From Liquidambar formosana (lineage: Eukaryota; Streptophyta; Magnoliopsida; Saxifragales; Altingiaceae): a DNA stretch of 64,000 nucleotides. Position 1 is the stretch's first letter; every line of letters starts with the position of its first letter. The notes below the pieces were generated by a model. It did not search any database and was not told where the DNA came from. It saw nothing but the letters and a program-made list of their open reading frames with translations. This document shows positions 33,824-44,537 of this stretch, piece after piece. The position numbers and the translations under genes are program-made. The stretch is from the NCBI GenBank assembly GCA_039720395.1, contig CM077822.1, positions 18,992,589 through 19,056,588 of the forward strand, in the 5' to 3' direction.

Positions 33824-36427
33824 ATGGCAGAACAGGTGACTTTGGCTGATATCCTTGAACAGATGAGGAGCGATAGAACCGAGATGAAGGGCTTCATGAA
33901 TGAAATGCGGGACCGGGTTACTAAGCTCAAGAAAGGGAAAGGGAGAACAGAAGAACCACCCGAAACTGAGGAGAAAGGAGAGCCCAAGGTTAATGAGAAG
34001 GAGCACCCGAAGTGGGAAGATGATGACTATGAGGACTACTTGAAAAGGAAAGAAACCAAGGAAAAAAACACCAAAGTAGAAAAGTTGGCGGCAGAGAACG
34101 CTGAGATGAAAGCTCGGATGGACCGAATGCAAACAGCATGGCAGAAATCACAAGGCATGGATTATTACATGTATTCTATGGCAGGGATTACAGCCGACTC
34201 CAAGGTGCAACTCCCTCCGAAATTCAAAATAGCCGATTATGAAAAGTTCGATGGCACCGACGACCCCAAACAGCATTTGTGCCAGTACTTGAGCATTGCC
34301 CGGATGAGAGGGTTGACCGCCGATCAAGTGTTGCACGCTTTCCCTTTATCTCTCTCGGCAGATGCCTCAAAGTGGTACTATGCACTTGATCCGAAAGTCA
34401 CGGACTCTTGGGAACTATTGGCTTCAGAATTTACAAACAAGTATGCGTACAACACTATGTTGGATGTCACTCTGCGGGATTTGGAAATGACTAGGCAAAA
34501 GACGGATGAGACGTTCTCAGAATTTCTGACTCGCTGGAGGGCTAAAGCTGTCAAAATGGTAAATAGGCCGACAGAAATTGATCAGATAAACATCATTTTG
34601 AGGAACCTGACACCCGTGTACTTTGATCGCATGTTGACTTCCTCTGTCATGAATTTTGAACAATTATACCAGTGTGGAACTCGTATCGAGGACGCTATCC
34701 ACCGCGGTCAGATGGATAGGCAGAAGAAAGTATACGGTTCCGGTAGTGGTGGTGGAAGCGGAAGTGCTAGGGTTAGTGGAGGAACCCAGCCGCAAGCTAC
34801 AGTGGGAGCTATCCAGCAGGCACAAGCAGCACCAAAAGCGCCAAGGGTGTACCATGACTTGGGAGTCCCGTTGTCCAAAGCCTTGGCCAACTTGAGCAAA
34901 AGGGACTATCTGAAGCCTTTGGAACCAAGGGCACTGCCGAACCCGATTCCCTCGTATTGGAGGCAGAATGAGTTTTGCGACTTCCACCAACGGATCGGGC
35001 ATAAGACGGACAATTGCATGCGCCTAAAGAATGAAATCCAAGACCTGATTGATTCAGGTAAGCTACCTCCTCCAGGCGGCGACAAGCCCAATATTCAGAA
35101 CAACCCTCTTCCCAATTATCGAAACACACCGCCTCCTGCCTACATGAATATGGTTAGTGATACGAAGGCAATGGAGGATCCGTCACAATTCATTCTCATG
35201 ATCAGCATGAAGAAGGCTCCATGGGAAGATTATGATAGTGGAGAGGAAGATATTTGGGCAGAAATGAAGAAGGATTCCATGCATTTAACCCGCTCGGGGA
35301 GGCATTACAAGCCTAATTATCTGGAAGGGGATCATCCCGGAAGAGAATTGAACCAAGAAGTAAGAGAAAGGATTGAGCAGCAAAACGAGGAGGAGGAGGA
35401 CAGGATACTGAAGCAGTTAAAGAAAACACAAGCAAGTATAAGCATCTGGGGCTTACTGATCGCCTCAAAGAAACATCGCCAGGCTTTACTGGATGCATTG
35501 GCAAGGAAAGAAGTACCAATGGAAACCACACCGGAGCAAGTTCTATCACTTATGGGAGTCAGCTCGGTGAGCAAGGCTGTGATGACCTTTTCCCATGAAG
35601 ATCTGCCACTTGAAGGGGCAGGGCATGCCAAGCCACTCTATGTCACGGTGGAATGTAGGGATTTGAAAATACCTGTAGTTTTGGTCGATAATGGGTCAGC
35701 ATTGAATGTTTGCCCGATGCGCACCGCGACTAAGCTAGGGGTTGGCAAGGAGGACTTGATACCTTCTGTTGTGACGATAAGGGGTTACGATAACAGCTGT
35801 CAGAGTGTGATGGGAACTTTCAAGGCCGCTTGTAAAATAGGGCCCGTTGAGTCAATGGTGGAATTCTGCGTCATGGACATTCCCGCTAACTACAACCTGC
35901 TGTTGGGAAGAACTTGGCTACACCCTTTGCAAGCTGTTCCCTCAACCGTGCACCAGAAAATAAAATTGCCTTGGGATGAGGGAGTTCTAGTGATCCATGG
36001 AGACGGAGAAATAACTGGGCAAATATCAGGAGTGAAGGAAGGACGCGAAGAGTTGGAATGGAGAGGTTTTGAGCTGGTACAGGTGATTGAAAGGAAGGAA
36101 ACTGGAAGAGAGAAGGTGTCTCCCGACTTTGGGGAGGGGGTTAGCCATATCGTGACCCATATGATGAGAAAGCTGGGGTATATGCCCGGGATGGGGCTAG
36201 GCCGAAGGGGAGAAGGGATAGCTGAATTCCCGGATTTCCACATGCAAACCAACCGGCGAGGGCTAGGATACACTGAAGAGGACGACAAATGCGTCCCCAA
36301 GAATGGAAAAACTGTCAATGGTAATTTTGTGAAGGAAGGAGAAGGTTTCCCCTATTGTGGATTTCCTGAGCCATGGATAGACCGAGGGAGCGGAGAAAAG
36401 GAAGCCTGGGTTGGAGGTATTCTTTAG
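33824..36427 (+). CDS. Outer element Gag-protease polyprotein with G-patch
   Basis: An 867-residue frame starting MAEQVTLADI. A charged coiled-coil-like N terminus is followed by the gag core (about 120-285; FDGTDDPKQHLCQY, ETFSEFLTRWRAK). A zinc knuckle of form C-X2-H-X4-H-X4-C (CDFHQRIGHKTDNC, about 384) replaces the usual CCHC. The aspartic protease has LVDNGSALNVCP near 620, and a G-patch motif lies near 780-815 (YMPGMGLGRRGEG, NRRGLGY). A G-patch after the protease is known from Tat/Ogre elements and some retroviruses. The frame overlaps the next one (36411 onwards) by 17 bases in another frame, so pol needs a frameshift, splicing or a lost base. Confidence 0.92.
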   Translation: MAEQVTLADILEQMRSDRTEMKGFMNEMRDRVTKLKKGKGRTEEPPETEEKGEPKVNEKEHPKWEDDDYEDYLKRKETKEKNTKVEKLAAENAEMKARMDRMQTAWQKSQGMDYYMYSMAGITADSKVQLPPKFKIADYEKFDGTDDPKQHLCQYLSIARMRGLTADQVLHAFPLSLSADASKWYYALDPKVTDSWELLASEFTNKYAYNTMLDVTLRDLEMTRQKTDETFSEFLTRWRAKAVKMVNRPTEIDQINIILRNLTPVYFDRMLTSSVMNFEQLYQCGTRIEDAIHRGQMDRQKKVYGSGSGGGSGSARVSGGTQPQATVGAIQQAQAAPKAPRVYHDLGVPLSKALANLSKRDYLKPLEPRALPNPIPSYWRQNEFCDFHQRIGHKTDNCMRLKNEIQDLIDSGKLPPPGGDKPNIQNNPLPNYRNTPPPAYMNMVSDTKAMEDPSQFILMISMKKAPWEDYDSGEEDIWAEMKKDSMHLTRSGRHYKPNYLEGDHPGRELNQEVRERIEQQNEEEEDRILKQLKKTQASISIWGLLIASKKHRQALLDALARKEVPMETTPEQVLSLMGVSSVSKAVMTFSHEDLPLEGAGHAKPLYVTVECRDLKIPVVLVDNGSALNVCPMRTATKLGVGKEDLIPSVVTIRGYDNSCQSVMGTFKAACKIGPVESMVEFCVMDIPANYNLLLGRTWLHPLQAVPSTVHQKIKLPWDEGVLVIHGDGEITGQISGVKEGREELEWRGFELVQVIERKETGREKVSPDFGEGVSHIVTHMMRKLGYMPGMGLGRRGEGIAEFPDFHMQTNRRGLGYTEEDDKCVPKNGKTVNGNFVKEGEGFPYCGFPEPWIDRGSGEKEAWVGGIL

Positions 36428-38834
36428 CGAGAAATTGAATCTGGAAGATACAGACAGGAGGACCCCAGAAGAAGAAAGTGAAGAGCGAGACTGGGCGGAA
36501 AATATGGATCAGATAAGCTGGAAGGTCTTATTGTCACCCAAGGGCGGTGAAGAAGTGTTCTCTTTGACTGATGAAACCGTCCCTACCAAGCTTATTGTTG
36601 TGGCTGATGGGGATACTAGCACATGGATTTGGGAACGTGCGGCTAGGGTCACGTATGGTGTCAAGGCAATTAATAAGCCTACTCAGGAGAAGTCTAGGGT
36701 TGGGTCTAAGCCTGAGTCCTGGTCGGGGTATGGGTTTGAGTTGTCCAATGATGTAATTTCCAATAATTCAAAGAAATTTGATTCTGCTTACTCTGCTGTG
36801 TCCCCTAACAATCAAATTGCACAAATGCACGATCTTTTAGACCCAGATGAGCTAATTAATGAAAATCAAGATGTGAAAATTGAACCCATTAAAGAAGAAA
36901 CTATCATTATTAATATAAGCACTGATGAGAAAATCAAGGAAATCCAAATTGGCTCTACTCTGTCCATGCAAGAACGTACAGATCTTACAGCTTTGCTGCA
37001 GGAGTTTTCTGATGTGTTTGCTTGGTCGTATGAGGACATGCCTGGAATCGACCCCGCTATAGCACAGCATCACATTCCTATTAGGGAGGGAGCAAGGCCC
37101 GTCAAACAAAAACTAAGAAGGATGGCACCAGAATGGTCGTTGAAGGTTAAGGAAGAGGTGACTAAGTTATTAAAAGTGGGGTTTATCAAAACGGTAGATC
37201 AGGCGGATTGGATAGCCAACATCGTGCCGGTACCAAAGAAGGATGGAAAGGTGCGGGTGTGCATTGACTACAGGGATCTTAACAAGGCTTGTCCTAAGGA
37301 TGACTTCCCCCTACCTCACATCGATGTGTTGGTAGATAACATAGCAGGGAGCGCTCTAATGTCATTCATGGATGGGTTCTCGGGATATAATCAGATACGG
37401 ATGGCGCCGGCAGATATGACTAAGACCACCTTCACAACTGGGTGGGGGACGTATTGTTACACGGTAATGCCATTTGGACTTAAAAACGTCGGAGCTACAT
37501 ACCAGAGGATGGCTACCACGCTACTCCACGATATGATGCATCAGGAGGTAGAGGTGTATGTCGACGATATGATTGTTAAGGCAGAGACTCGAGAAGGGCA
37601 TTCAGAGAATCTTAGGAAGTTCTTTGGACGAATCCGGGAATACAGTCTGAGGTTGAATCCACAAAAGTGCACATTCGGGGTCACGTCAGGGAAGTTGTTG
37701 GGATACATTGTGAGTAGCAGGGGCATCGAGGTAGATCCAACGAAGGTCAAAGCAATTTTGGAAATGCCATCACCGAAAACAGAGAAGGAAATTAGGGGGT
37801 TTCTGGGGCGATTACAGTACATTAGCCGTTTCATAGCCAAGTTAACCCCTACCTGTGAGCCCATTTTCAAACTGCTTAGGAAAGGGGAACCTAAGGAATG
37901 GAATGAGCAATGTCAACAAGCTTTTGAAGCCATCAAAAGATATCTCTTGAATCCTCCGGTATTGGTTCCTCCACGCCCTGGTAAACCTTTGTTGCTCTAC
38001 CTGTCCATCTTTGAGGAAGCTCTAGGAAGCATGTTGGCGCAAAAGGATGATCGTGGTATTGAACATGCGATCTATTACTTAAGCAAGAAGCTACAAGGTT
38101 ACGAAGCAAAGTACAATGCGATAGAGAAGTCCTGTTTCGCTCTGGTTTGGGCTGTGCAGAAGCTGAGGCACATTCTGCTAAATTTTGAGGTATGGATAGT
38201 GGCAAGAATGGATCCGCTTAAATACTTGTTTGAGAAACCGGCTTTGAATGGTCGTCTATCTCGGTGGTTGATTCTACTGGTAGAATTTGAACTTGTATAT
38301 GTGACACAAAAGTCTATTAAGGGAGGGGCCGTTGCCGAGTACTGCGCAGAACACCCAATCCTAGGATATGGACTTAACGATGAATTCCCCGACGAGAACC
38401 TTCTAGTTGTCGAGTGTGACGAGGCGTGGAAAATGTATTTCGATGGGGCTTCGAACCAGTATGGAGATGGGGTAGGGGTCCTGCTAATAGCTCCTGATGG
38501 TTCTCACATGCCGCTATCGATAAAGTTGAACTTTCAGAACTCCAACAACACGGCAGAATATGAGGCATGTATCGCTGGACTAGAAGCATTGTTGGCATTG
38601 GGAGTCGAAGAAGTGGAGGTATATGGGGATTCAGCCTTAGTGATATCTCAAGTACAGAGGATATGGAGAACCCGAGAAGAACACCTGAAGCCTTACCAAG
38701 GCTACCTAGAGAAATTGACCCAGAAATTCCGGAAAATAACCTTCACACCCTTACCCCGAGCTCACAACCAATTCGCCGACGCCTTGGCTACCCTGGCTTC
38801 CATGATTCAAATGCCTGCTGGAACCCAGATATAG
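36411..38834 (+). CDS. Outer element RT and dual RNase H
   Basis: A long frame with a variable N part (to about 36950) and then RT (VPKKDGKVRVCIDYRDLN, LMSFMDGFSGYNQIRM, MPFGLKN, catalytic YVDD at 37556-37567). The first RNase H follows (LLLYLSIFEEALGSMLAQKD). A second, archaeal-like RNase H comes after it (MYFDGASNQYGDGVGVLL, NNTAEYEACIAGLEALL, VYGDSALVISQV, HNQFADALATLA). Two RNase H domains in series are diagnostic of the Tat lineage. The frame ends at TAG 38832-38834, and integrase continues in the same frame, so this stop looks like one nonsense mutation within pol (Gln CAG to TAG would suffice). Confidence 0.93.
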   Translation: MEVFFSEKLNLEDTDRRTPEEESEERDWAENMDQISWKVLLSPKGGEEVFSLTDETVPTKLIVVADGDTSTWIWERAARVTYGVKAINKPTQEKSRVGSKPESWSGYGFELSNDVISNNSKKFDSAYSAVSPNNQIAQMHDLLDPDELINENQDVKIEPIKEETIIINISTDEKIKEIQIGSTLSMQERTDLTALLQEFSDVFAWSYEDMPGIDPAIAQHHIPIREGARPVKQKLRRMAPEWSLKVKEEVTKLLKVGFIKTVDQADWIANIVPVPKKDGKVRVCIDYRDLNKACPKDDFPLPHIDVLVDNIAGSALMSFMDGFSGYNQIRMAPADMTKTTFTTGWGTYCYTVMPFGLKNVGATYQRMATTLLHDMMHQEVEVYVDDMIVKAETREGHSENLRKFFGRIREYSLRLNPQKCTFGVTSGKLLGYIVSSRGIEVDPTKVKAILEMPSPKTEKEIRGFLGRLQYISRFIAKLTPTCEPIFKLLRKGEPKEWNEQCQQAFEAIKRYLLNPPVLVPPRPGKPLLLYLSIFEEALGSMLAQKDDRGIEHAIYYLSKKLQGYEAKYNAIEKSCFALVWAVQKLRHILLNFEVWIVARMDPLKYLFEKPALNGRLSRWLILLVEFELVYVTQKSIKGGAVAEYCAEHPILGYGLNDEFPDENLLVVECDEAWKMYFDGASNQYGDGVGVLLIAPDGSHMPLSIKLNFQNSNNTAEYEACIAGLEALLALGVEEVEVYGDSALVISQVQRIWRTREEHLKPYQGYLEKLTQKFRKITFTPLPRAHNQFADALATLASMIQMPAGTQI

Positions 38835-38882
38835 CCACTGACCGTCCAACAGAAGTTTAGACCCGCACATGAAGAAGGGATT

Positions 38883-40163
38883 TTGGTAATTGACGGAGAG
38901 CCAGATGATGGGCACCCTTGGTACTTTGACGTTTGGAACCTCTTGGAAAAAGGAGAATACCCGGAAAATGCCAATAAGAAGGATCGTAGGGCATTAAGGC
39001 TGTTCGCCACGCAGTTTATCATCTGCGGAGGGAAATTATTTAAAAGGTCCTATGATGGGATACACCTTCTTTGCGTAGATCGCCGCATGGGAGAAACACT
39101 CATGAGGGAGGTGCATGAAGGGGAGTGTGGGTCACACATGAATGGGAGGATGTTGGTTAAGAAGCTGCTAAGGTTGGGGTATTACTGGACGACTATGGAA
39201 ACTGACTGCGTGCAGTACGTCAGAAAGTGCCATCAATGCCAAGTGTACGCCAGTGCAAACTACATGCCGCCGGTGGAGTTGCATCAACTGGCATCTCCCT
39301 GGCCGTTTTCAGTATGGGGGATAGACATCATTGGAGAGATTAAGCCATCTGCAACTGGTGGGTATAAATATATCCTGGTAGCAATCGATTATTTTACCAA
39401 ATGGGTAGAAGCGGCGGCGTATGTAGAGTTGAAATCGAAACATGTGGCCAAGTTCGTCGAAACCAACATAATCTGCGGGTATGGAGTACCCCATGAGATT
39501 ATTTCAGATAACGGAACGCACTTCGAAGATGAGGTCAAGAAGTTGTTCACAAAATTCGGTATCCAGCATCACAAATCTTCACCCTACAGGCCCCAGACTA
39601 ATGGAGCTGTGGAGGCTGCCAACAAGAACGTCAAAACCATCCTCAGTAAAACGGCAGTAACCTACAAGGATTGGGTGGAGAAGCTTCCTTATGCATTATG
39701 GGGGTATCGAACGTCCGTGAGAACTTCCACAGGTGCTACGCCCTATTCATTGGTATACGGAATGGAAGCCGTGTTACCCGTGGAGCTGGAAGTACAGTCT
39801 CTTAGGGTCGCATTGGAAAGTCAGATTCCGGAGGTAGAATGGGCAAGAGAGCGGTATGAACAGCTGGTGCTATTGGAGGAAAGAAGGCTCAAGGCATTGT
39901 ACCATGTGCAAGGTTATCAACGACGAATAGCTCGGGCTTTCAATAAGAGGGTCAGACCACGGAACTTGAAGGAAGGGGACTTGGTTCTTAAGGAATTTAG
40001 AGCACCTATGTTCGATCCTCGAGGGAAATTCAAGCCCAATTGGGTGGGGCCCTACGTCATCAAGACAATTTACCCGGGTGGTGCGGTCAAGTTAATGGAT
40101 GGTGACGGGAACGAGTTGGTGAATCCAGTGAATATGGACAGACTCCGTAAATATTATGTGTAG
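38883..40163 (+). CDS. Outer element integrase
   Basis: In frame with the preceding RT-RNase H frame across the TAG. Shows the HHCC zinc region (VHEGECGSH..CHQC), the catalytic core (WGIDIIGEI, ISDNGTHF, NGAVEAANK) and the C-terminal part (DPRGKFKPNWVGPYVI). It ends MDRLRKYYV at 40163, as full-length Tat pol does. Annotated from the first Met; the true coding region joins upstream. Confidence 0.92.
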   Translation: MVIDGEPDDGHPWYFDVWNLLEKGEYPENANKKDRRALRLFATQFIICGGKLFKRSYDGIHLLCVDRRMGETLMREVHEGECGSHMNGRMLVKKLLRLGYYWTTMETDCVQYVRKCHQCQVYASANYMPPVELHQLASPWPFSVWGIDIIGEIKPSATGGYKYILVAIDYFTKWVEAAAYVELKSKHVAKFVETNIICGYGVPHEIISDNGTHFEDEVKKLFTKFGIQHHKSSPYRPQTNGAVEAANKNVKTILSKTAVTYKDWVEKLPYALWGYRTSVRTSTGATPYSLVYGMEAVLPVELEVQSLRVALESQIPEVEWARERYEQLVLLEERRLKALYHVQGYQRRIARAFNKRVRPRNLKEGDLVLKEFRAPMFDPRGKFKPNWVGPYVIKTIYPGGAVKLMDGDGNELVNPVNMDRLRKYYV

Positions 40164-40335
40164 GCAGAGTAGTGACAATTTGGCAAAGTACTAAGTGCTC
40201 AAATTAATAATAATAGTTTTTTTATTGATTGGGGAAAATCATTACATCTTTCTGATGCTTATTCATTAACTCATAAGGGATTAAAAGCAAATGCGGGGGT
40301 ACAATAATTGATAGGGGTACGGGGGATAGTCAAGT

Positions 40336-41208
40336 TCACTTCTTCCTCGTCTCTGTTTCGACCTCTGTTTCCCTTTTCCTCTTGTGTTCTTCTTCTTCCT
40401 TTTCCTCTCTCTCCATGTCAGTAAACAGCCAGTTATAGTAGGACCCAGGGGGGCTAATCACTTCAGAGGGGGTGACGGCCCAGTACACTGCCTTGCTATA
40501 CCAGTCATTCTCCACGCGATCCACATGGTTGGGTTTCCAGGGGCAGGTGTAACCAAGGTGACCCCATTTAATCGGATCTTGGCGTAGCCCTTGCTGACGG
40601 CGGATGCGTATGGGAGAGTAGAAAGAAACCTCCTTGAGACCAATCAGCATGACGCTGTGAGGAAGGATCAGATTTCGAACAGCATGAGAGGTCCTCCACC
40701 AAGGACAGAGCCAGCGGATGTTGTGGCAGGATATGGACTCTAGCAAATCCCGGGCTTGCTCGACGTTTGGGAAAGGTTTGGTGACCTTCTTGTGGCGATA
40801 GTGCTGCGGATGATATGTCCAGATACTCATGGCAGGGTCTTCGACCAGTTTTAGGCGTTCAAACAGCCAAATCTGCATCATAAAAGCGTAAAGGTGGAAG
40901 GGTCATCAGACCATGCACGTATGTACATGGGTTATGCACATACGTGCATGGACAATGCACGTACGATCATGGCATAAAAAAAAAAATCAGAGAAAATAAA
41001 AGGAGAAGAGAGAGAAACCTGTAGAAGGAGGGGGCTGCCGCCGAAGGAGAAACTGTCACTTCGCGCCACGCGATCGAGCCCGTTCAGAGTATCTGCCAAG
41101 ACAACCATGCTGGGGTTGAAATCCTTGATCTCTGGGATCATGCGCACAATAAAAGTCTCCAAACTCGATGACTCATCTCTGAAAAAGAGGGCGGCAAGAG
41201 CACAGAAG
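40336..41208 (-). pseudogene. Antisense gene AS2, 3' part (split by the inner insertion)
   Basis: The second half of exon 1 (41208-41019) and exon 2 (40872-40336) of a minus-strand gene whose first half is at 54671-54226. Exon 1 ends at GGSPLLLQ before GTTTCT; exon 2 starts at IWLFERL after TGCAG. Without the nested element and one TSD copy the reading frame is continuous: 446+190 bases then 537, or 390 residues. The text resembles the plant-mobile-domain/DUF7745 family found in Tat antisense ORFs. The 146-base intron holds a palindrome triplet. The Lys/Glu-rich C terminus (EREEKEEEEHKRKRETE) is highly charged. Confidence 0.75.
40913..40970. promoter_or_regulatory. 21-bp-phased palindrome triplet in AS2 intron
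   Basis: Units at 40913 (ATGCACGTATGTACAT), 40934 (ATGCACATACGTGCAT) and 40955 (ATGCACGTACGATCAT), 21 bases apart, filling over a third of the 146-base AS2 intron. Confidence 0.8.
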
Positions 41209-41213
41209 CACGC
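41209..41213. repeat. TSD of the inner element, left
   Basis: CACGC precedes the inner 5' LTR; an identical CACGC (54226-54230) follows the 3' LTR. Confidence 0.93.
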
Positions 41214-44200
41214 TGTCACACCCCATTTTTGCACCACCTTACTAGGGCTCACCATTTCATGTAGGTTATTGTTTTGTTTTTTAGTCTAGTTACTTGCATT
41301 AGTTTTCTAGAATCACAAGGACATTGGATATGAATTTTGGTTCAATTTGGAGTTGATCTTGAGGGTTAATAAGAACTTTTGTGACTTGAGGGGCATAACC
41401 GTCTTTTAGGTCACGAACTTTCTATTTAACCTTGAAATGATCTCCAAGTTGTCAATTGGAGTTCATGAGAATGCATTTGAGGTATTTATGGGTTCAATTT
41501 GATGAATTGATGGTTCGGGATTAAAATGGCTCAATACGGTTCAAGTTGGTTAAGAGACCCACTTCGGGTTGGCTCAAATTGGCTCATGATTTTCACTCAA
41601 TTCCCACCCATTTGACTTTAATTAGTCTTAATTTCATTCCCAAAGATGTTTTGGAAGGTTGAATTTTGAATTGGAAAGCATTCGGTGCGACCATATGTGC
41701 ATACCTAAGCTTAGCGACGGTGGTGCATAGCGGTTAGCCGCCTTTGTAAAACCCAACCATGCAGCCATGGCTAGGGATTTTTGCCCTAAAATGTCTTAAA
41801 TTACATTCCTCATCGAAGCACGGTCGTTTTGGCTTTCGTTTCGTCAAAATCGGACTCCGTTTGACCCCCGAAACACATTTGGAAGCTGAAAGGGCTCAAA
41901 TAAGGCAATTGCTGATGGCGCGCTCGGGTGACCATCTGGGGCCTGGCGGCTAACCGCCCAGCCCAGGTGGTCAGCCGCCCAAGGCCAGGCGGCTAGCCGC
42001 CCAGCCCCAGGTGGTCACCCGAGCCACTTTCCTTTTTTGAGCTTTGACGCGGCTCCCTCCCTATTTCCTCGGATTTGCTCGCCTCCAGCCGCCATTTAAC
42101 CCTAATATCAGCCCTATTTGACCTACTTGAGCCCCAAGGGAACCTCTAAGAGCCCTTGGATCAATCCCTAGGGTTTTAATCCCAACCATTGAGGGTTTTC
42201 CCTCAATCCCTATAAATACCCCCTTATACTTCAGCAATAGGGAGGCCACTTGGAGGGAATTTCTGAAGTGAGAGGGACATTGGAGGCTATGGCAGCCATC
42301 CTTAGGGTAGTTTAACCTAAACTTTGAGTGAGAGAGTGTGAGAGAAGGCTTGAAGGAAGGCTAGAGCATTGCTTGAAGGCTTGAAGGAAGGAATTTCCAG
42401 CAGCACATAAGAGGAGGAGGACTCTCTACAGCAGCCACCATAGGTATGCCCCTCCCCCTTTCTCTCTTTCATTCAAACTAGGGTTTTTTACATAGCTTTG
42501 CATTACTTCATGATTAAAAGCTTATTGTTTTATCATGTGTTGATGCTTCTAATGCTTAGAATGCATGATTAGGATATTGTCTATGGCTGGTTTTGCATGA
42601 TATAATGTCATTCTATGTGGTTTTATGAGTCTTTGTGTTTTTAGGGGTTTTTAGAGTCTTTTCTAGGGTTTTACATGGAATAGTCATTATTTCATGTTAA
42701 AGTTTGTGTTTTTATTGTGTTTTGCTGTTTCTATTAGCTAGTATGCATGATTAGGATCATATTTGTGGGCTGTTTAGTATGCTAGGATGTTATTCCATGT
42801 GATTTACTGCATGTTTGGGACTTTAGGGTTTCCTTAGTGCTGAAATGGTTTTCTGCATGAAATAACTCTTTTGCATATTAAAGTTTGTGTTTTTGTTGTG
42901 TTTTGCTATTTCTATTAGTTAGTATGCATGATTAGGATAATGTTTGTGGGCTGTTTAGTATGCTAGGATGATGTCCCATGTGATTTACTGCATGTTTGGG
43001 ATTCTAGGGTTTCCTTAGTGCTGAAATTGAGTTTATGTTTAGAATAGCTATATTTCATGTGCAAGCTTGTATTTTTCTCATGTGTGGATGCTTCTATTGA
43101 TTAATATGCATGATTAGCATGATGTCTATGATGGGCTTTGCATGATTTAGAGTTATTTTATGTGATTTTGAGCACAATTGCGATTCTAGGGTTTCATTCA
43201 TCCTTGTATTAGGAAGGTTGCATATAGCATGATAGCTTAGGGTTTTTCTTTGTGTTTTCTTCATGGTTGATATATATGTGCTGCATATTTGATAACTATG
43301 ATATTTCTAGCATTCATATAGTTGATTTTAGGGTTTTTTGCATGTCATTGCATGTAGGGTTGAATTAGGGTTTTAGTTAGCTTATGATTCATGTTGTTGC
43401 ATGACTTGTGGTTGATTTTAAGCCTTATTTCAATTCTGTCCAGATCTGTTATTTGTCCTTGATATGATATTTCGAGCATGTGTTAGCCCATGTTTGGGCA
43501 TGATAATAGCTTGATTTGGAATCTAGCTTGCTTGGTTGGTATTTTGGTATGTTTTGCATGGAAATTGCAGGTGCTTTGACAGGTACAACAGGTGCAACTA
43601 CCCCACTAATGTGGGGTGGTTATTTTGGCTATTGTGAGATGAAATCTTACAAATAAGGTAATTACCCTATGCAATAGGATGGTTACTTTGATAGGTTGCT
43701 TTTGCTTAAGGTAAGTAGGGTGTGAGGGTGCCCCAATTCACCCTTCTTTCCTTCCTTTGAAACTTTCCCTTTCTCCACCCCCCTAGGGTTGTTTCCTAAT
43801 AGAGGGGTATGGTAGATTCTATAGTTTCCTTCCAATAAAGAATACCTTTTAAATTAAAGTTTCCATCTTTTATCAAAATTCCATATTTTACTAAAGACCT
43901 TTTGAGAATCATTCATTTTTGGAAACTTACCATGTTTTACTTGAAAGGAAACTTAGGGTTTACCATAGGCCTTGATTAGGTTATAACCCTATTCCCTTTC
44001 GAACTACGTGGACTTTGATCCATGTATTTCCATACATGGTACGTAGGCGCTCTTCGTGATGTTCAAGTCCGCCCTAGGATACTAAGTATCCTAGGTTTTC
44101 TCTTCTTCCTCTTTCTTTTTCTGTTTTTCTTTGATTTACTTGGTTATATGGATGAATGAATGAATGATATGCATGCTGTCTTGTGATGATAATTGTTGAT

Positions 44201-44516
44201 TTGTGTGTGATTAAGACTTTGATTTAGCCCAATTAAATTAAGAGACCGTTTAGGGCGATATGGGTGCCTATAGGCTTTGCCTAGAACTTTCCCATATCGT
44301 AACTTAGCCTCCGAATCCCTGAATTCTCTGGTTTCCAAAAGACTTTTCGCCTTACCATTTTAAACATGGAGTCAATCTTTTGTTTTCCTAAAACAAAACT
44401 GTTTTTTTAGGGTTTTCCTTGTTTCCTTTAAAAAATAAGGTGGCGACTCCTTTCCTTTTTCAATCCTAACCAATCTTTTTGCCAATCCCTCGTGGGCCCG
44501 ATTTCCGGGGTTCACA
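41214..44516 (+). repeat. Inner element 5' LTR
   Basis: TGTCACACCCCATTTTTGCA to GGGGTTCACA, 3303 bases, TATA box at 42211-42218. It carries a GC-rich palindrome array/hairpin at 41922-42024. The 5' LTR start and the 3' segment (GGGTGCCTATAGGC..) are related to those of the outer element and the solo LTR. Confidence 0.95.
41922..42024. promoter_or_regulatory. GC-rich palindrome array forming a 103-base hairpin in the inner LTR
   Basis: Units GGCGGCTAACCGCC (41945), GGTGGTCAGCCGCC (41966), GGCGGCTAGCCGCC (41988) and GGTGGTCACC (42010) are spaced 21, 22 and 22. The whole block is also an inverted repeat: GCTCGGGTGACCATCTGGGG pairs with the end at 42024, with 33 of 37 positions matching. It lies about 190-290 bases upstream of the TATA box. 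An identical copy is in the 3' LTR (51631-51733). Confidence 0.8.
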
Positions 44517-44519
44517 GTT

Positions 44520-44537
44520 TGGCGACTCCGCTGGGGA
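44520..44537 (+). other. Inner element primer-binding site, tRNA-Arg
   Basis: TGGCGACTCCGCTGGGGA, three bases after the LTR, is a full complement of the 3' end of plant tRNA-Arg(ACG) as I recall it. It differs from the outer element's PBS at one base. Confidence 0.85.

Noticed and set aside
34656..35631. Several minus-strand frames of 60-110 residues
   Set aside because: Shadows of the gag-protease frame; no independent domain.
41759..41953. Identical 64-residue frames in the two inner LTRs (also 51468-51662)
   Set aside because: LTR sequence with no domain; identity only reflects LTR duplication.
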